Position numbers and translations under genes: made by a program. Below, one piece after another: positions 1 through 4,363 of a stretch of 6,288 nt of DNA. Position 1 is the stretch's first letter; each line of letters opens with the position of its first letter. Origin of the DNA: Pseudomonadota bacterium (lineage in GTDB: Bacteria; Pseudomonadota; Gammaproteobacteria; SZUA-229); assembly GCA_015222965.1 (NCBI GenBank), contig JADFWF010000356.1:1-6288 (forward strand). Reading direction: 5' to 3'. The notes under the pieces were generated by a model. That model had not been told where the DNA came from, did no database searches, and was given only the letters and a program-made list of their open reading frames with translations.

Positions 1-719
1 TCACTTATGCCGAGGTCGACACCGGTAAAGGTAAGGTCTGGGCGGCAGGACCTGGAGTCACTCCGTTAAAAAAAGGTGACATGATCGCATTCTCGACAGA
101 GATGCCTATGAAAAATTTTCACAGCAAATCCCTGGGACGTGATTTCCCTCTCATCTATTTTGTAAAGCGGTATATCACTGATAAAGAAACATCGGCAATT
201 GCGGCACCACATGGTCAGATAAAAAAACAACAGAGAACAAAACCCACCGCAACTACAGCTGCAGGCACCCACGGCGAAGTCAAGATCGGTGACTACTTAC
301 GCGAGGCGACGCTGGATGGACTTAACGGCAAAAAGAAGAAATTTTCTGATTTCAAGGGGAAACCGTTGATCATTAATGTCTGGGCCAGCTGGTGCGGCCC
401 ATGTCGTGCCGAGATGGGCTCGCTGGAACGGCTTGCACATCGTTACAACGGAAAAGAGTTCAACATCATCGGAATTTCGACAGACGACTATCGCAATAAA
501 GCCGAAGCCTTTATCAAGCAGACAGAAATTACTTTTGAAAATTTCCTGGACCACAAGCTGCTGCTAGAAAACATGCTGGGTGCGAACACCATTCCACTGA
601 CTATTCTGGTAGATGATCAAGGCCGTGTATTAGAAAAAGTTCGCGGGGCACGCGAATGGGACAGCCCGAAAACCATAGATGCGATCGGGGAAGCGTTTCA
701 CCTCAAGTTGATACATTAA
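1..719 (+). CDS. NrfJ-like domain fused to TlpA/ResA-type thioredoxin (5' partial)
   Basis: The reading frame is open from base 3 to the left edge, so the true start lies outside the window; the ATG at 81 is internal. Bases 3 to about 180 encode a segment (TYAEVDTGKGKVWAAGPG, then KKGD, MPMKNFHSKSLGR and FPLIYFV) that matches my memory of the small NrfJ-like/GW-type domain found near nitrite reductase and other c-type cytochrome genes. A polar Lys/Thr/Ala linker follows (about 180-280). The rest is a thioredoxin-fold domain with the WCGPC redox site at 390-404, the strand before it (PLIINVWAS), and a TIPLTILVD segment near 590 that carries the usual cis-proline. Family members reduce or isomerise disulfides in the periplasm, often for cytochrome c maturation. 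A signal peptide would be expected upstream but is not visible. The CoA-binding gene starts 31 bases after the stop and is probably co-transcribed. The domain calls are firm; the specific substrate is unknown. Confidence 0.88.
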   Translation, partial: TYAEVDTGKGKVWAAGPGVTPLKKGDMIAFSTEMPMKNFHSKSLGRDFPLIYFVKRYITDKETSAIAAPHGQIKKQQRTKPTATTAAGTHGEVKIGDYLREATLDGLNGKKKKFSDFKGKPLIINVWASWCGPCRAEMGSLERLAHRYNGKEFNIIGISTDDYRNKAEAFIKQTEITFENFLDHKLLLENMLGANTIPLTILVDDQGRVLEKVRGAREWDSPKTIDAIGEAFHLKLIH

Positions 720-750
720 ACCCAACGCAGTAAAAGCTGAGAAAATATTT

Positions 751-1116
751 ATGCCCGAACTAGTCACAATAATAGGCGCGAGTGAGAAGAAAGACAGGTT
801 TGCTCATATGGCAATGACAGCATTGTTGCAACACGGTCATGATGTAAGGCTGGTCAACCCCTTTAAGGAAACCATAGACGGTCACAGATGTTTTAGAGCC
901 GTCACTGACATTAAGGAAAAAATTAACACAGTTACTCTATATGTTAATCCACACAGGTTCAGAGACCACATAGAAGAAGTAATTCAGGTGAAACCAGAGC
1001 GAGTGATTATAAACCCTGGAACTGAAGACTCTGATATGGAAAAAACACTCGAGGATGCAGGGATAAAAGTTCAACGTGCATGCACACTAGTGCTTTTATC
1101 ATCAGGTCGGTTTTAA
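751..1116 (+). CDS. YccU-like CoA-binding domain protein
   Basis: This 121-residue protein is a single Rossmann-type CoA_binding_2 domain, the usual full length for the YccU-like family. Visible hallmarks are the N-terminal strand and nucleotide loop VTIIGASEKKDRFA (residues 5-18), the VRLVNP strand (32-37), the VTLYVNP strand (61-67), the VIINPGTED turn (85-93) and the C-terminal ACTLVLLSSGRF, where Cys111-Thr112 corresponds to the conserved Cys-Thr of the family. Such proteins bind CoA or a related nucleotide; their cellular role is not well established. No strong Shine-Dalgarno precedes the ATG: only a weak GAGAAA lies about 7 bases upstream, consistent with translation from a shared message with the thioredoxin gene. 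It is followed by a REP-like element and then by a tRNA gene. Family assignment is confident; biological role is open. Confidence 0.88.
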   Translation: MPELVTIIGASEKKDRFAHMAMTALLQHGHDVRLVNPFKETIDGHRCFRAVTDIKEKINTVTLYVNPHRFRDHIEEVIQVKPERVIINPGTEDSDMEKTLEDAGIKVQRACTLVLLSSGRF

Positions 1117-1154
1117 GTTAAAAGGATTCATGCCTGAATAGCATTTTCTAAAGT

Positions 1155-1250
1155 AAAAAACGCCGTCATTGCGAGCGGTAGCGTGGCAATCTATTCGCGT
1201 TTACTGCCCGATTTCCAAAGATTGCTTCGTACCTCGCAATGACAAACTTA
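1155..1250. repeat. REP-like palindromic element, copy 1 (full)
   Basis: The outer arms GTCATTGCGAG (1165-1175) and CTCGCAATGAC (1233-1243) are perfect inverted complements. Inner GGCAATCT (1185-1192) and AGATTGCT (1219-1226) extend the fold with one mismatch. This is the CGTCATTGCGAG type of intergenic palindrome seen in many bacterial genomes. The left flank is an A6 tract that recurs in copy 3, and the right flank (AAACTTA) nearly recurs in copy 2, so the element is longer than the palindrome. Read on the minus strand, the stem is followed after four bases by T6, which would suit a terminator in that direction. Confidence 0.8.
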
Positions 1251-1268
1251 AAGAATATAACAATATAT

Positions 1269-1345
1269 CGGGGTGTAGCGCAGCCTGGTAGCGCGCTTCG
1301 TTCGGGACGAAGAGGCTGGAAGTTCAATTCCTCTCACCCCAACCA
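1269..1345 (+). tRNA. tRNA-Pro (anticodon CGG), possibly degraded
   Basis: The 77-base sequence folds as a cloverleaf: acceptor from C1269, D stem GCGC/GCGC (1278-1281 and 1291-1294), anticodon stem CTTCG/CGAAG (1296-1300 and 1308-1312) and anticodon loop TTCGGGA giving CGG at 1303-1305. CCA is encoded at 1343-1345. The 5' half is almost identical to E. coli proK as I remember it. The 3' half is odd: A72 (1341) faces C1, where proline tRNAs normally have G72; A52 faces C62 in the T stem; and position 48 is T rather than C, weakening the 15-48 pair. These could make it a poor or inactive tRNA. The gene is monocistronic, after a REP-like element and before a convergent hxlR gene. Confidence 0.88.
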
Positions 1346-1360
1346 TCTAACCACTCACAT

Positions 1361-1381
1361 ACTTTAATAAATTTTTAAAGT
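1361..1381. terminator. weak AT-rich hairpin between tRNA and hxlR
   Basis: ACTTTAA (1361-1367) and TTAAAGT (1375-1381) form a seven-base stem with a seven-base loop, located between the convergent tRNA and hxlR gene ends. The stem has a single GC pair and no clean T tract, so a terminator role in either direction is only a possibility. Confidence 0.25.
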
Positions 1382-1388
1382 AAACCCG

Positions 1389-2072
1389 CTAAATCTCACT
1401 AGCCGGCGCAATATCCGCAAACACGCTGATCTCCATCCAGCTACTGATATCTTTTGTCAGCACCTTCGGCCCAACCAGTTTTAATTCATCACAGGCTAAA
1501 GCTTTTTTATAGGTAGTATCACCCATCCAGATTGCTGCCATTGTCCTAACGGTTGTGGTGAAATACACATCGATTTCTTTACCCGGATCATTTACGCACA
1601 GATCGACTTCATTACCTTTTACCACCATCCACCAGCTAGGGTATTCTTTGATATCGGTAAATTTAAAACGGATGACAGTCTCTTTACCGATGAGGTTTTC
1701 CGGATTGATGCTGCGTTTGAGATAGAGCATTAACAGTTCGACATCGTAATCTTTCTCGGTGAGGTTTGAGCGTGCCCAGCGCATACCCCAATCACCCAGT
1801 GTTTTAATGATAGGCAGCAGTTCACTGCAGGATTTGGTAGGAAAGTATTCGTAACCTTTCTGACTGGGAATTTTCTTTTTCATCACCAGACCGTGCTGCT
1901 CGAGCGTGTCCAGCCTTTTGGAAAGCATGGTGGGTGATATCATGCTGAGGCCGCGCTGCAGTTCGCTGAAACGCGTACCGCCCATAAGCAGTTCTCGCAC
2001 GACTAATATCGTCCATTTTTCGCCGATTATTTCGGTTGCCTTGGCTATCGGGCAAAACTGACCGTATTCCAT
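1389..2072 (-). CDS. HxlR-family redox-type transcriptional regulator with C-terminal extension
   Basis: The protein is 227 residues from the preferred ATG at 2072. The purine-rich GGGGAGGAGAG lies directly before this codon; an in-frame ATG seven codons upstream (2093) has no ribosome-binding site. Residues 1 to about 105 are a typical HxlR winged helix: FCPIAKATEIIGEKWTILV, then RFSELQRGL, ISPTMLSKRLDTLEQHGLV and the wing before YEYFPTKSC, with a dimerisation helix around LLPIIKTLGDWG. Plain HxlR proteins are about 100-130 residues. Here a further 120 residues resemble the SCP2-like C-terminal domain seen in some family members, which could bind a ligand. Cys7 sits where YodB/HypR-type members carry their thiol sensor, so sensing of quinones, disulfides or other electrophiles is a reasonable inference. 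It is transcribed divergently from the HMA-like/OsmC pair, which it probably controls along with itself. Confidence 0.9.
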   Translation of the reverse strand: MEYGQFCPIAKATEIIGEKWTILVVRELLMGGTRFSELQRGLSMISPTMLSKRLDTLEQHGLVMKKKIPSQKGYEYFPTKSCSELLPIIKTLGDWGMRWARSNLTEKDYDVELLMLYLKRSINPENLIGKETVIRFKFTDIKEYPSWWMVVKGNEVDLCVNDPGKEIDVYFTTTVRTMAAIWMGDTTYKKALACDELKLVGPKVLTKDISSWMEISVFADIAPASEI

Positions 2073-2320
2073 CTCTCCTCCCCTTGCTTTCATTAGCTAA
2101 AAGCTAGATTGCCACGTCGTAAAAAGCACTCCTCGCAATGACAACTTATTCTGTTTTTGCCTGTTCAATTGTAACTCAAAACTAACTCCAGAAAATAGAG
2201 TTAGTTACTGCAGTTTCTGTAGTTGGTTACTACAGATTGTGTTGTAGAGACAGCAGCCACCCACTCCTATCATTAAATCATCGACAGAATGATCTGCCGA
2301 GCAACTCATAGGAGAGCATC
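2073..2320. promoter_or_regulatory. divergent control region between hxlR and the HMA-like/osmC pair
   Basis: No gene is seen here. From the hxlR side it holds the hxlR ribosome-binding site (2073-2083), half of a REP-like element (2106-2147) and then a repeat-dense stretch. AACTAACTC (2180-2188) and GAGTTAGTT (2198-2206) are perfect nine-base inverted repeats. GTTAGTTACTGCAG (2200-2213) recurs as GTTGGTTACTACAG (2222-2235), 12 of 14 identical and 22 bases (two helical turns) apart. CTGTAG (2217-2222) and CTACAG (2230-2235) form a further inverted pair. Such sites suit a dimeric winged-helix regulator. A possible -10, TATCAT, is at 2268-2273, but no good -35 is spaced to it. Operator function is inferred from position and symmetry. 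Confidence 0.55.
2106..2147. repeat. REP-like element, copy 2 (right half only)
   Basis: This copy runs from AGATTGCC (2106) through CTCGCAATGAC (2132-2142) to AACTTA, matching the right half and right flank of copy 1 (AGATTGCT, CTCGCAATGAC, AAACTTA), with a different middle that is about 12 bases longer. The matching left half is absent, so it is either a solo unit or a remnant. It lies in the hxlR 5' region, between the operator repeats and the hxlR start, and would be part of the hxlR leader if the promoter lies in the operator zone. Confidence 0.65.
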
Positions 2321-2554
2321 ATGAACTCAAAAATAACTGACGTCATCATCCACACCAAAGACCACTTAAGCGACCAGCAGTTCACCGAGGTTAGCGACCA
2401 GGTTTATAAAAATGAAGGCATCGTCTCGCTCAGCCGAAATGTACACACTCCCAGGTTTTTGATGGTTGTGTATAACGCGAGCAGTCTCCGTGCCAACAGC
2501 ATTTTAAGAACAGTAAAAGGTCTGGGTTACGACGCATCACTTGTCGGTATCTAA
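2321..2554 (+). CDS. HMA-like ferredoxin-fold small protein lacking the metal-binding cysteines
   Basis: This 77-residue protein has the strand-helix-strand-strand-helix-strand rhythm of heavy-metal-associated domains: KITDVIIHTK, a helix at about 15-30, GIVSLSRNVHTPRFLMVVYN (33-52), a helix NSILRTVKGLG (59-69) and a final YDASLVGI. The V-Y-N/D-P-like turn after strand three and the closing GLGYDASLVG resemble small proteins with this fold. It has no cysteine at all, so the CxxC metal site is missing and it should not be called a copper chaperone. The start is well supported by AGGAGA about seven bases before the ATG. It is the first gene of a pair with the OsmC-family gene, 65 bases downstream, and both face away from the HxlR gene. 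It may be a protein-protein or small-ligand binding partner in the thiol response; function is unknown. Confidence 0.82.
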   Translation: MNSKITDVIIHTKDHLSDQQFTEVSDQVYKNEGIVSLSRNVHTPRFLMVVYNASSLRANSILRTVKGLGYDASLVGI

Positions 2555-2619
2555 CAGGCGTTACTAAACATAGCCGCAATCATAAACAGTAACTAAATTT
2601 AACTCTTAGGAGAAATGAC

Positions 2620-3192
2620 ATGACTACAACTAATACAGCTGAACAAATAAATACTCTGATCAATGGCGTCAACGTTGATCAGCTTATGAACGTCATCGGC
2701 GAGATCGAAGCTGATCAGGACTACGCAAAGTTTCAGTTCCGTGCTACCAACCAGTGGATCGATGGCAGTCTGAGCCGCAGCCGGATAAAGGAGTTTCATG
2801 CTGGCAATGCTGAAGACAGCACACGTGATAAAGCATTCAGCCTGGATGCAGATGAACCATTAATTGCTGCAGGACAGGACAGTGCACCCAATTCGATGGA
2901 GTACGTATTACACGCATTGGCAACCTGCCTGACAGGCACACTGGTTTACCATGCGGCCGTAAACGGGATCGTGATTAATTCTGTCGAGTCGTCATACACG
3001 GGAGATATGGACGTTCGCGGTCTGTTTGGCATGAGCGATGATGTGCGCAAAGGTTTCAATAAAGTCACTGTCGAGATGCGTGTTAAGAGCAAGGCAAGCG
3101 TTGAGGAACTGACCGCGCTAGCCCTGTTCTCACCGGTGTACGATATTATCTCAAAATCGCTACCTGTGGAACTTAAGCTAACGACCTATTAA
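2620..3192 (+). CDS. OsmC-family protein with a single conserved cysteine
   Basis: The product is 190 residues, longer than the roughly 140 of Ohr/OsmC, because of an N-terminal helical part (residues 1 to about 35) before the FQFRATNQWIDG strand. The OsmC core includes LDADEP (75-80), SMEYVLHALATCLTGTLVYHAA (92-113) with the peroxidatic-type Cys103, the GDMDVRGLFG segment (128-137), and FSPVYDII (170-177). In classical OsmC/Ohr a second cysteine precedes Pro172; here it is Ser171. The FSPV form is, as I recall, a recurring subfamily, so this is probably not damage. Classical members reduce organic hydroperoxides with a dithiol; a one-cysteine form would need an external thiol partner or do something else. 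AGGAG lies seven bases before the ATG. It is co-directional with the HMA-like gene and likely under HxlR control. Family call firm; peroxidase activity uncertain. Confidence 0.9.
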   Translation: MTTTNTAEQINTLINGVNVDQLMNVIGEIEADQDYAKFQFRATNQWIDGSLSRSRIKEFHAGNAEDSTRDKAFSLDADEPLIAAGQDSAPNSMEYVLHALATCLTGTLVYHAAVNGIVINSVESSYTGDMDVRGLFGMSDDVRKGFNKVTVEMRVKSKASVEELTALALFSPVYDIISKSLPVELKLTTY

Positions 3193-3193
3193 G

Positions 3194-3275
3194 GAAAAAA
3201 CTCCGTCATTGCGAACGAAGTGCGGCACTAATTACCGAGAAAAAATTAGTGCCGCACTTCGAGTTAAGCAATTAC
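3194..3275 (-). terminator. probable intrinsic terminator of the fadL-side operon
   Basis: Read on the minus strand, a long stem (18 perfect pairs at 3216-3261, flanked by the outer arms to 3205 and 3275) is followed after GGAG by T6 (3200-3195). It begins 31 bases beyond the stop of the last minus-strand gene, the position expected of a terminator. No T tract follows on the + strand, so it would stop the minus-strand operon rather than osmC, although the stem could protect the osmC message end. Confidence 0.5.
3195..3275. repeat. REP-like element, copy 3, with an 18-base perfect inner stem
   Basis: The left end (3195-3217) matches copy 1 at 1155-1177 in 21 of 23 positions, including the A6 tract and GTCATTGCGA. 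The right end GCAATTAC (3268-3275) is a one-mismatch complement of the left GTCATTGC. Between them the core is different from copy 1: bases 3216-3233 and 3244-3261 form a perfect 18-base inverted repeat around a 10-base loop. The sharper inner stem suggests a recent or selected variant. It lies between the convergent osmC-family and Cys-rich membrane protein genes. Confidence 0.75.
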
Positions 3276-3305
3276 CAGGGTTATAAATTTCACAGTTTGC
3301 ATCAC

Positions 3306-3473
3306 TTACAAAGTCATGGTTATTAAAAAATAGAACAACATGACGACCACTAGTGCAACCGGAATATAATATAACAGTATGCAAAAACCAGGCAGGTCAC
3401 CGCAAGATTTTTGTAAGCCGCAAGTCTCACAAACCTTTTCTTTTATCCTTGAGGATTTTATATTTATTTTCAT
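3306..3473 (-). CDS. Cys-rich single-span membrane miniprotein (55 aa)
   Basis: This short frame runs from ATG at 3473 to TAA at 3306-3308. The product has a basic N-terminus (MKINIKSSRIKEK), then four cysteines in 17 residues, CETC at 15-18, SCGDLPGFC with Cys24 and Cys31, and then one hydrophobic segment (about residues 30-54) ending in TMTL. The CxxCx5Cx6C pattern next to a membrane helix, with a Gly/Pro-rich turn, looks like a small metal or redox site on the cytoplasmic face, since the positive end should stay inside. I have an impression of similar short proteins in gammaproteobacteria but no named family. The ribosome-binding site is weak (AAGAGA, 3 bases before the ATG). It is the last gene of the minus-strand series after the cytochrome gene, 113 bases downstream, and is followed by a terminator-like hairpin. 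The non-random composition makes it very likely real; its function is unknown. Confidence 0.72.
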   Translation of the reverse strand: MKINIKSSRIKEKVCETCGLQKSCGDLPGFCILLYYIPVALVVVMLFYFLITMTL

Positions 3474-3513
3474 GATCTCTTAAAAGAGCAATTAAAGAAA
3501 TGCCTGATAAAGC

Positions 3514-3559
3514 GGTGGATTGCAGCACATGACCTGATCGCCACGTACTGCAATCCACC
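3514..3559. other. 12-base-pair hairpin between cytochrome and Cys-rich miniprotein genes
   Basis: GGTGGATTGCAG (3514-3525) and CTGCAATCCACC (3548-3559) pair perfectly around a 22-base loop. It lies 28 bases after the cytochrome stop on the minus strand. No T tract follows on either strand, so it is more likely a message-stabilising or processing stem, or an attenuator that lets some transcription continue into the miniprotein gene, than a full terminator. Confidence 0.5.
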
Positions 3560-3586
3560 ACCCGACTCAATACTTTTCAGATCTGA

Positions 3587-4051
3587 TTACTTGCTCGAGA
3601 TATCAAGACGATAGGCAGCATGACAAGCAACACAGTTTTGCATCAAGGTCGCTAGCTGCTCCAGGGCATGACCGCTATCTCCCAATTCTTCAGCATCCAT
3701 GGCCAGCTGATCAAATTTAGTATGTGTATCAAAGCCTAATTTTTTTAGTTCGATCGGAAGTTTGCCCATCAATGTACCTGGTACTGCCTCCTGAGCCTCT
3801 TTACCAACTCTTCGTGCAGCTTCAGCAACAAGCTTCATATCATTTTCATTGACGCCTTTGACTATCTCCTGAACAGCATTCAGAAACATCCTCATCTCCA
3901 TCAATACCAGGTCTGTTTCTCCGGCGTCCAGGTGAACCGCCATACGTCCATCAGTGCTTTCTGAAACGCTTCCCTGGAATATAAATTTATAGATACCACC
4001 ACCTATAACAAGCAGCAGGAAAACTATAATTACCGTACATTTTTTATTCAT
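3587..4051 (-). CDS. membrane-anchored monohaem class II cytochrome c (c'/c556 type)
   Basis: The 154-residue protein starts with a short basic end and a hydrophobic stretch (residues 6-20, VIIVFLLLVIGGGIY region) that acts as a signal or uncleaved anchor; no clear cleavage or lipobox is seen. The mature part is all helical. The single haem site CVACH is near the C-terminus (140-144) followed by AAYR, the layout of class II cytochromes c' and c556, as opposed to class I where the site is N-terminal. Methionines in VLMEMRMFLNAV (49-60), on the first helix, are candidates for the distal haem ligand of a low-spin c556-like form. It would carry electrons or bind small ligands in the periplasm. 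It needs the cytochrome c maturation system, which the thioredoxin-like protein at the left end may serve. AAGAGA about seven bases before the ATG is a modest ribosome-binding site. It follows the DUF2892 gene by 83 bases, probably in one operon. Confidence 0.88.
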   Translation of the reverse strand: MNKKCTVIIVFLLLVIGGGIYKFIFQGSVSESTDGRMAVHLDAGETDLVLMEMRMFLNAVQEIVKGVNENDMKLVAEAARRVGKEAQEAVPGTLMGKLPIELKKLGFDTHTKFDQLAMDAEELGDSGHALEQLATLMQNCVACHAAYRLDISSK

Positions 4052-4081
4052 TACTTTATCTCTTAAATTATTTTTTATTGG

Positions 4082-4124
4082 CCAGCTACCCCGGCGTATA
4101 AATATACCGGGGCAATGCTGCTGG
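4082..4124. other. hairpin between the DUF2892 and cytochrome genes
   Basis: CCCCGG (4089-4094) and CCGGGG (4107-4112) pair around a 12-base AT-rich loop, and CCAGC (4082-4086) with GCTGG (4120-4124) extends the structure outward with a small internal bulge. No T run follows on either strand, so it is probably an intercistronic stem that affects message stability or differential expression in the minus-strand operon. Confidence 0.4.
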
Positions 4125-4134
4125 AAAAAATGTT

Positions 4135-4338
4135 TTAACTACATGGAGTGCCTTCAGGAACACCCAGTTTTTTTAGAATACTAGCGAGCGGGCAAATATT
4201 AGTCAGACCACTCTGCGCCAGGTTTAAACCGACAAAGATGGTAAGACCTACCCAATAAGGATGCACATAGTGGGTGAGCGCAATACTCAGAAGGATCATC
4301 AAACCGGCAAATAGTCGTACATATTTATCAACAGTCAT
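4135..4338 (-). CDS. DUF2892 (YgaP transmembrane-like) inner membrane protein
   Basis: This 67-residue protein matches the DUF2892 pattern: an amphipathic start (MTVDKYVRLFAG), two membrane helices (about 6-23 and 27-44), then the family signature GLNLAQSGLTNICPLASILKKLGV (37-60). Cys49 in NICPL is the conserved cysteine of the family, and a second cysteine (66) is next to the C-terminus. The same domain forms the membrane part of E. coli YgaP, joined to a rhodanese; here it stands alone, so a sulfur-carrying partner would have to be separate. AAGGAG lies seven bases before the ATG. The start is only 25 bases beyond the fadL stop, so the two genes are almost certainly co-transcribed. The exact job is unknown, perhaps in persulfide handling or as an accessory to the redox proteins downstream. 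Confidence 0.87.
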   Translation of the reverse strand: MTVDKYVRLFAGLMILLSIALTHYVHPYWVGLTIFVGLNLAQSGLTNICPLASILKKLGVPEGTPCS

Positions 4339-4363
4339 TTTTTAACTCCTTATATAGATTTTA

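Noticed and set aside
81..83. ATG at 81 as the start of the thioredoxin-like gene
   Set aside because: The frame is open and strongly family-like upstream of it back to base 3, so it is an internal methionine.
66..719. Overlapping frames inside the thioredoxin gene (66-272 and 297-554 minus, 376-567 plus)
   Set aside because: They lie opposite or out of frame to a clearly conserved protein, have no family motifs and no ribosome-binding site.
1822..2055. Minus-strand frame inside hxlR
   Set aside because: Shadow of the HxlR winged-helix coding sequence, with no recognisable motif.
2091..2093. Upstream ATG as the hxlR start
   Set aside because: No ribosome-binding site precedes it, and the extra seven residues contain the GGGGAGGAG that serves the next ATG.
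2321..2554. Copper chaperone (CopZ-like) function
   Set aside because: The fold rhythm fits but the protein has no cysteine, so the CxxC metal site is absent.
2655..2720. Repeated TGATCA in the osmC 5' coding part
   Set aside because: Three short occurrences inside coding sequence at irregular spacing; most likely due to Asp-Gln/Leu-Ile codons and chance.
2599..2799. Minus-strand frame over the osmC start
   Set aside because: It is antisense to a well-supported gene and has no motif.
1155..3275. CRISPR-like array from the recurring palindromes
   Set aside because: Only three copies, about one kilobase apart and in different gene gaps, with no regular spacers and no cas genes.
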